A stretch of 64,000 bases of DNA from UBA3537 sp965658025 (lineage in GTDB: Bacteria; Bacteroidota; Bacteroidia; Flavobacteriales; Flavobacteriaceae): the NCBI GenBank assembly GCA_965658025.1, contig CBFHQL010000004.1, forward strand, positions 88,115-152,114. The letters are read 5' to 3'. Made by a program: the position numbers and the translations under genes. Under the pieces are notes generated by a model. That model did not search any database, was not told the DNA's origin, and saw nothing but the letters and a program-made list of their open reading frames with translations. Of the stretch, positions 59,476-64,000 are shown in pieces; positions within the stretch are counted from its first letter, which is position 1, and every line of letters starts with the position of its first letter.

Positions 59476-59493
59476 GATTTTAATTTTCAATTG

Positions 59494-60036
59494 ATGGAAC
59501 AAGCAATTTTTTGTGGTGGATGTTTTTGGTGTACCGAAGCGGTTTTTAAACGTTTAAAAGGGGTTTTAAGTGTTCGTTCGGGCTACACTGGGGGTTTTAT
59601 AAAAAATCCTGCTTATCGTGAAGTCTGTCAAGGGCGGACTGGTCATGCTGAAGGTATTCTTATAGACTATGATGCTCAACAGGTTTCGTATCAAGAATTG
59701 CTCGAAGTGTTTTTTGCAACGCACAACCCTACAACCCTAAATCGACAGGGTTATGATGTGGGGTCACAGTACCGTTCAGCAATTTTTTACACCAATAGAC
59801 ATCAACAAGAAACGGCACAACATTATATGAATTTGTTGGCATCTTCAGCAGTTTTTTCCGATCCTATTGTAACTACTTTAGAACCTTTGGATGTTTTTTA
59901 TGATGCAGAAATGGAACACCACGATTATTATGACCAAAATACAGAACAATCCTATTGTCAGTTTGTGATTTTACCCAAAATAAATGTTTTAGAACAGCGT
60001 TTTAGAGAAAAACTAAAATCTAATGAACCTACATAA
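59494..60036 (+). CDS. msrA: Peptide-methionine (S)-S-oxide reductase
   Basis: A 180-residue MsrA complementary to the two MsrB enzymes. MEQAIFCGGCFWCTEAVFKR contains the catalytic GCFWC. SGYTGGFIKNPAYREVCQGR, GHAEGILIDYD and NRQGYDVGSQYRSAIFY are all diagnostic. No signal peptide. The start at 59494 is fixed by the promoter box. It overlaps the next small membrane gene by 14 nt. Confidence 0.96.
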   Translation: MEQAIFCGGCFWCTEAVFKRLKGVLSVRSGYTGGFIKNPAYREVCQGRTGHAEGILIDYDAQQVSYQELLEVFFATHNPTTLNRQGYDVGSQYRSAIFYTNRHQQETAQHYMNLLASSAVFSDPIVTTLEPLDVFYDAEMEHHDYYDQNTEQSYCQFVILPKINVLEQRFREKLKSNEPT

Positions 60037-60292
60037 GTTAAAAAAATCCCACAAGCTAATTTTTGGACTTATTTGTGACCTTTTAGGGTATGTGTCGTTT
60101 ATTTTTCCTCCTTTTGATTTTATTTGGGCTCCGCTATCGGGCTATTTGATGACCAAACTTTACGAAGGGAAAAAAGGAAAAATAGCAGGGATTATTGTCT
60201 TTATCGAAGAGGCACTTCCCTTTTTGGATGTTATTCCTACATTTACCATCATGTGGATGTATAGCTACTGGAATAAATCCTCCGAAGCTTAG
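60023..60292 (+). CDS. Small membrane protein downstream of msrA (89 residues)
   Basis: Two hydrophobic segments (about 12-42, LIFGLICDLLGYVSFIFPPF and FIWAPLSGYLM; about 53-82, IAGIIVFIEEALPFLDVIPT and FTIMWMYSYW). They are separated by a basic loop (KLYEGKKGKIAG). The conserved-looking acidic pair in the second helix (IVFIEEALPFLD) is unusual inside a membrane. I recall similar unnamed proteins in Bacteroidetes. Its start overlaps msrA by 14 nt, so the two are co-translated. Confidence 0.7.
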   Translation: MNLHKLKKSHKLIFGLICDLLGYVSFIFPPFDFIWAPLSGYLMTKLYEGKKGKIAGIIVFIEEALPFLDVIPTFTIMWMYSYWNKSSEA

Positions 60293-60295
60293 AAA

Positions 60296-60802
60296 TTATT
60301 TATCCAAAAACCGCCCCAATCCAAAGCGACGCAACATTTTCTTTTCAAAATTCCAAAAAAACGAAAATTGGCCTAGTACAAACCCCCAAAATACAAGAAG
60401 AATTTGGTAAAAAATTAAACTCACCAATACAAATATAATCCAATACAAAACGGGGCCTAGATTTTCTATAGAAACTCCAAGCATTTTAATGACGGGCCGA
60501 CCTACAAAAACAGAAGAAGAACCTGTTATGGCAAAAATTATAAAAATACGAATCAGTTCCCAGCGCTGTTGCACCTCCCATTTGGATTCTAGTTTGCGTA
60601 TACAAAACACACAAAACTTTAGGACTACATACCCTAATGCTAAGCCCAACAACAGCTGAACAATTCTAGAGGTTTGGAAGAGTTTTGTTACTAATCTATA
60701 TCCTAAATAATAGGCACTAAGTGCACCTAAAAGGGGGTAGATGAGTTGCCAATTCTGACTTATTTCCCAAGAGGATTTAAAGCGTTTGATGCGGTTTTTC
60801 AT
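60296..60802 (-). CDS. Membrane protein with a repeated W-x(6)-W motif (DUF6787-like)
   Basis: 168 residues with four membrane helices arranged as two similar halves. Each half starts with an amphipathic segment of the same shape: SSWEISQNWQLIYPLLGALS and SKWEVQQRWELIRIFIIFAI. ITGSSSVFVGRPVIKMLGV follows the second. This internal duplication and the AITGSSS motif fit the Bacteroidetes family I remember as DUF6787; the number should be checked. The function is unknown. It converges with the msrA-linked small gene, 3 bp between ends. Confidence 0.7.
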   Translation of the reverse strand: MKNRIKRFKSSWEISQNWQLIYPLLGALSAYYLGYRLVTKLFQTSRIVQLLLGLALGYVVLKFCVFCIRKLESKWEVQQRWELIRIFIIFAITGSSSVFVGRPVIKMLGVSIENLGPVLYWIIFVLVSLIFYQILLVFWGFVLGQFSFFWNFEKKMLRRFGLGRFLDK

Positions 60803-60838
60803 GCCCGCAAATATAGTACATTACAGTGTTTTTTTTAT

Positions 60839-61471
60839 TTATTTTTTGTTAAACAGTTTCCCGAGTAACCCTCCTACACCATTGTTACTTTTTCCAAGCA
60901 CTGCACCAGCCACATCATCTACGATGGAACCATCGTTGTCGGCATCCAAAATAGATTCAATAAAGCTTTGTTTGTTGTTGTGGAAATTTCCGCCAATAAG
61001 ACCACCCAACATGTTGGTTAACCCGCTGGCATCTCTAACCGAAGTTTGACGTTGTTGCTTACCCAGTAGACCCATAACTACTGGAGCAGCTATTTTTAAA
61101 ATTTGGCTTACTGAAGAGGCATCCATTCCAGATTGTTTGCTTAGTGCATTTTGAATGTTCTGCTGGCGATTTCCAAAAACATGCCCCAAGATTTTACCTC
61201 CGTCTTCTTGAATAGCATTAGAGTTAGATCCAGAAAAAACAGCTCCTAAATTATCTAAAATACTGCCATCGTGTTTGTTGGATAGCGCACCCATAAGTCC
61301 TGCTGCTCCTTTTGGAGAGGACGCATTGCGTTGCATCGCTTGCAACAACACCGGCATGGCCATGTTTAGTAAATTGCTTGTGTTTGATTTTGATTGTCCT
61401 ATTTGGCTGGACAAGCCCTCGACGAGTGATTTCCCTAAATCCCCACCAAGTAAGTTCATGATTCCTGACAT
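60839..61471 (-). CDS. DUF937 domain-containing protein
   Basis: A 210-residue glycine- and leucine-rich protein without a signal peptide. It starts MSGIMNLLGGDLGKSLVEGL and has paired helical repeats (LLNMAMPVLLQAMQRN, GAAGLMGALSNKHDGSILD, ILKIAAPVVMGLLGKQ), ending in DNDGSIVDDVAGAVLGKS and LLGKLFNKK. The GLLG/DNDGSIVDD pattern is typical of DUF937/YidB-type proteins, whose role is not established. It lies 6 nt downstream of the lectin-like gene on the same strand, so the two may share a transcript. Confidence 0.87.
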   Translation of the reverse strand: MSGIMNLLGGDLGKSLVEGLSSQIGQSKSNTSNLLNMAMPVLLQAMQRNASSPKGAAGLMGALSNKHDGSILDNLGAVFSGSNSNAIQEDGGKILGHVFGNRQQNIQNALSKQSGMDASSVSQILKIAAPVVMGLLGKQQRQTSVRDASGLTNMLGGLIGGNFHNNKQSFIESILDADNDGSIVDDVAGAVLGKSNNGVGGLLGKLFNKK

Positions 61472-61477
61472 AGTAGA

Positions 61478-62320
61478 TTATTTAATTATTTTTTTGGTTA
61501 CAGATTTGCCATTTTTTGTGTGGATTTTGATAAAATAAACCCCTCGATTTAAGGCTCTAAAATCAATTGTTTTTGATTTTGATAAATCCTCTGATGAAAT
61601 CGTTAAAACGCTTTGTGCCAGAGCATTGAGCACCACCACTTCACGAAGTTCTGTTCCGTTGGTTTCTATGGTAAGAAAATCAACTACCGGATTGGGTTTC
61701 ACTTCAATTTTAGTATTCAATTCATGCTTTTTTGTTGAGAGTATCCCAGGATGCTCAATGACGTAATACAATACATTGGTATGGTTTACGTCGTTCCATT
61801 GCCCAGCAGTGCCCAGTGGCCATCCATTTAATGACAATGCTAAACCATTTTGATTGTTATTGTAGTTGTCGGGTTCGTTTCCGCTTGACCAGTTGTTGTA
61901 AAGTCCTCCTACAGCGTTTCCATTTTTATCGCCTTGCCAAAATTGTGTGCTAGTTGCATCATTGTTGCCATCCCAAACCCAATTGCCTTCTGTGGCGATA
62001 TCATTGCCACCAATCCAAACATAAGCACCACCACCGCCGTCTGCAGCAAGGGTATTGTTTGTTGTGATGTTGGCATTGTTGTTTAGTTCATCAAAAATGG
62101 CATTTTGTTCCGCCAAATCATTGATTTCGGTCAAAATTCCGCCTCTTTGTACAGCACATGCAGCCGCATCTACCCATGATTTATTTTCTTTAACAACTTC
62201 GTAGGTTTTACTATTGTAGTTAAAAGCGTAAATGTTTGAAGTGTTGGCGCATTGTCCAATGGCCATAAAGCTGCCCAAAAAAAGCAGTAGTACAGATAAA
62301 TTTGAAGTAATTTTTTTCAT
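61478..62320 (-). CDS. Secreted C-type-lectin-like protein with T9SS type A sorting domain
   Basis: 280 residues. A signal peptide (MKKITSNLSVLLLFLGSFMA) is followed by a C-type-lectin-like domain (about 25-195): SWVDAAACAVQRGGILTEIN, YVWIGGNDIATEGNWVWDG, NWSSGNEPDNYNNNQNGLAL (EPDN sugar/calcium loop) and GQWNDVNHTNVLYYVIEHP. The C-terminal 75 residues are a type IX sorting domain (KVKPNPVV-like VKPNPVVDFLTIETNG, GVYFIKIHTKNGKSVTKKII). It should be exported by the T9SS, with PorQ among the machinery, and attached to the cell surface to bind glycans or other ligands. Confidence 0.88.
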   Translation of the reverse strand: MKKITSNLSVLLLFLGSFMAIGQCANTSNIYAFNYNSKTYEVVKENKSWVDAAACAVQRGGILTEINDLAEQNAIFDELNNNANITTNNTLAADGGGGAYVWIGGNDIATEGNWVWDGNNDATSTQFWQGDKNGNAVGGLYNNWSSGNEPDNYNNNQNGLALSLNGWPLGTAGQWNDVNHTNVLYYVIEHPGILSTKKHELNTKIEVKPNPVVDFLTIETNGTELREVVVLNALAQSVLTISSEDLSKSKTIDFRALNRGVYFIKIHTKNGKSVTKKIIK

Positions 62321-62338
62321 GTTATTTATGTTTATTTT

Positions 62339-62794
62339 TTATTTATTTTTTTTGAAATGAAATTCATAAACCACTATACTGTCTTTTTCTTTTCCAGTGA
62401 TGGTTCTTTTGTATTCCTGATCTGATATGAATTCATAGATTACTTGATAGGGGTTTTTGTAATCATCATTTTCAAATATAATCTTGTCATCTTCTCTGTA
62501 TATAGATTTAAAAATTTTTGGATTGGAATTTTTGATAACACTAAAAAGAATAATTTGCCTTCCTACTTTTTGAATTTGTGACGTGGCTGTGTAGGTGGTG
62601 TCGTTGTTTTCGATGTAGTGCCCTTTTTGTTGCATCCAACCATCAGAATTTAGCGACCATTCTTCATGCAATTCTCCATCAAAGGCTTTTGCTATCCATT
62701 TTCCCGAAAGTTTAGATTTAAAATCTAAATTATCCTTTTGATGGTGGCAAGAAATCAATACCATAAGAAGTAAAAGAACTATCGTTTTTTTCAT
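62339..62794 (-). CDS. Small lipoprotein, lipocalin-like fold possible
   Basis: 151 residues with a lipoprotein signal (MKKTIVLLLLMVLISC, Cys at 16). The mature part alternates short strands: LSGKWIAKAFDGELHEEWSL, GWMQQKGHYIENNDTTYTAT, YQVIYEFISDQEYKRTITGK. The GKW-start and antiparallel strands suggest a lipocalin-like barrel, but no family is certain. It lies 18 nt upstream of the lectin-like gene and probably shares a transcript with it and DUF937. Confidence 0.75.
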   Translation of the reverse strand: MKKTIVLLLLMVLISCHHQKDNLDFKSKLSGKWIAKAFDGELHEEWSLNSDGWMQQKGHYIENNDTTYTATSQIQKVGRQIILFSVIKNSNPKIFKSIYREDDKIIFENDDYKNPYQVIYEFISDQEYKRTITGKEKDSIVVYEFHFKKNK

Positions 62795-62954
62795 TTGATG
62801 ATGGTTTTATTTAAAAATCTATAAATGTTGTACCCCAAAAAATGTTTCACAAAACTTAACACACGCCAAGCGCATTTAAAAAAACGATGATAATAGAAAT
62901 GAATTTCGTAGGTCGTCATGATATGAAGAACAGATTTAGGGATCGTGTTCGTAT

Positions 62955-62962
62955 CAAAGATA
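62955..62962 (-). promoter_or_regulatory. -7 element upstream of the lipoprotein gene, long leader
   Basis: TATCTTTG on the minus strand (TAnnTTTG). It is 160 nt from the ATG at 62794, giving a leader of about 150 nt. I see no clear riboswitch or ORF in that leader. Confidence 0.4.
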
Positions 62963-62963
62963 T

Positions 62964-62998
62964 AAAAAAAATCCCAACTAATACGTTGAGATTTTTTT
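62964..62998 (-). terminator. Intrinsic terminator of serA
   Basis: The arms AAAAAAATC-CCAAC and GTTG-A-GATTTTTTT pair with one mismatch and a 6-nt loop, 43 nt after the serA stop on the minus strand. Confidence 0.8.
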
Positions 62999-63012
62999 AT
63001 AGTTTTAAGAAA

Positions 63013-63051
63013 TTGAATTTATTTCAATGCTTGTGTTGAATTTATTTCAAT
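63013..63051. repeat. 16-bp direct repeat spanning the serA stop
   Basis: TTGAATTTATTTCAAT occurs at 63013-63028 and 63036-63051 (23-bp period). Each unit is itself a TTGAA-TTCAA inverted repeat. The second copy contains the last codons and stop of serA. Confidence 0.7.
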
Positions 63052-63992
63052 ATGGAAATAATCTGTGCAGCCAATTCCGAACCAATGCGTTCTTGAGCTT
63101 GCGTGGTTGCCGCACCAATATGTGGGGTAAGGGATACATTGGGTGTCATCAAGACTTGTACAGCAGGGGTGGGTTCGTTTTCAAATGTATCAACACCGGC
63201 AAAACTGAGTTTACCAGATTTGAGTGCTTCTACCATAGCCACTTCATCGACTACTCCGCCACGCGCCGCATTGACAAGACCAGCGCCATCTTTCATGAGC
63301 TCTAATTCGGGCGCTCCAATCACAAACTCTTTCTGCGCAGGAACGTGCAAGGTGACAAAATCTGCTTGTTTTAACACATTTTCTTTACTCTCCATAGGGA
63401 TATCAAAGTCCAAAGACTGTCCGTCAAAAAAGGATACAGAAACCGTAGCTTTTTCCATAAATGGATCAAAAGCGATTACATTCATACCAAGTCCAAGGCC
63501 AATTTTGGCGGTAGCTTGACCAATGCGTCCAAAACCGATTACACCTAAAGTTTTACCGCTTAACTCAGTCCCTTTGGCGTATGCTTTCTTCAGTGCTTTA
63601 AATTTGGTATCACCGTCCAAAGGCATATTGCGGTTGGCATCATACAAATAGCGTACACCAGAGAACAGGTGCGCAAAAACGAGTTCTGCTACCGACGCTG
63701 AGGAGGCTGCAGGCGTATTGATGACATGAAGCCCTTTTTCGCGCGCGTATTCCACATCAATGTTATCCATACCAACACCACCACGCCCAATAATTTTTAA
63801 GCTTGGACAAGCGTCAATCAAATCTTTGCGGACTGTTGTTGCACTGCGTACAAGCAAGGCCACAATATTCTCGCTGTTAATGTAATTTTCTAATTGTTCT
63901 TGGGCTACAGTAACTGTACTGACTTCAAATCCTGCAGCCTCTAATTCTTCAACGCCATTTTTAGAAATACCGTCGTTTGCTAATATTTTCAT
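63042..63992 (-). CDS. serA: D-3-phosphoglycerate dehydrogenase
   Basis: A 316-residue D-2-hydroxyacid dehydrogenase that catalyses the first step of serine synthesis. NAD loop LGVIGFGRIGQATAKIGLGL (about 152-171); catalytic Arg in LVNAARGGVVDE, Glu in NEPTP and His in SLTPHIGAATTQAQ. It lacks the C-terminal ACT regulatory domain of longer SerA proteins, so serine feedback at that site is not expected. The short form is common in Bacteroidetes. The gene starts 8 bp from the window edge, so upstream signals are not visible. Confidence 0.9.
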   Translation of the reverse strand: MKILANDGISKNGVEELEAAGFEVSTVTVAQEQLENYINSENIVALLVRSATTVRKDLIDACPSLKIIGRGGVGMDNIDVEYAREKGLHVINTPAASSASVAELVFAHLFSGVRYLYDANRNMPLDGDTKFKALKKAYAKGTELSGKTLGVIGFGRIGQATAKIGLGLGMNVIAFDPFMEKATVSVSFFDGQSLDFDIPMESKENVLKQADFVTLHVPAQKEFVIGAPELELMKDGAGLVNAARGGVVDEVAMVEALKSGKLSFAGVDTFENEPTPAVQVLMTPNVSLTPHIGAATTQAQERIGSELAAQIISILK

Positions 63993-64000
63993 TTAATTTA

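Noticed and set aside
62886..63041. 51-codon plus-strand frame between the lipoprotein gene and serA
   Set aside because: It runs through the serA terminator hairpin and the direct repeat, is basic low-complexity, and lacks a promoter.

Overview
The window looks like chromosome of a member of the Flavobacteriaceae (Bacteroidetes). It is AT-rich. Many genes are preceded by the Bacteroidetes -7 element TAnnTTTG. I saw no Shine-Dalgarno sequence in front of the start codons I inspected. It carries type IX secretion genes (porQ and a cargo protein with a C-terminal sorting domain), the bacillithiol gene bshB1, a CcsBA cytochrome c synthase and DUF5683. A genus cannot be named from this sequence alone.

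Layout. 1-8.7 kb, minus strand: start of lepB, dapB, DUF5683, parB, parA, a second ParA with a C-terminal extension, both methylmalonyl-CoA mutase subunits, an FtsB-like protein and udk. 8.8-14.7 kb: trxB (plus), then pheT, an OmpA-like lipoprotein, a glycosyltransferase and a stand-alone HsdR_N nuclease domain (minus). 14.7-24.9 kb: holA, a ROK kinase, a YdjM-like membrane protein, a methionine gamma-lyase-like gene divergent from an Lrp regulator, lpdA, a sigma factor, a DEAD-box helicase and pabB. 24.9-35.5 kb: tilS, a YheT-like hydrolase, maf, a KdsC-like phosphatase, a DUF2520 protein, ccsBA, a HAD phosphatase, two tiny membrane proteins, a second trans-sulfuration enzyme, bshB1 and tRNA-His. 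35.6-48.8 kb: M28 peptidase, two outer-membrane barrels, aroQ, a second lpdA, tandem msrB, an M48 peptidase, an MFS transporter, lon, porQ and cmk.

48.8-50.6 kb is the one clearly accessory stretch. It lies between cmk and the LysM gene/rpsA. It holds a YefM-YoeB toxin-antitoxin pair, a decayed tyrosine recombinase cut off at a repeat, a 67-residue orphan, three copies of a GC-rich structured repeat, a long imperfect hairpin and a cluster of CTTGTCGAAGTG-type repeats. 50.6-64 kb: LysM protein, rpsA with a structured leader, gapN, pyrR-pyrB-(unknown)-rnz, TIGR02757, lolD, msrA, membrane and DUF proteins, a secreted C-type-lectin-like protein, a lipoprotein and serA.

Most of the window is housekeeping: replication and partition, translation, pyrimidine and amino-acid synthesis, redox repair and envelope. 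I found no phage, CRISPR array, rRNA operon or obvious new multi-gene defence system. The most original observations are the repeat/TA/recombinase island, the ParA paralogue fused to a BamE-like tail, three very small membrane-protein genes, the hairpin leader of rpsA, two palindromic operator candidates in divergent promoters, and promoters whose -7 box lies only 4-9 nt from the start codon.
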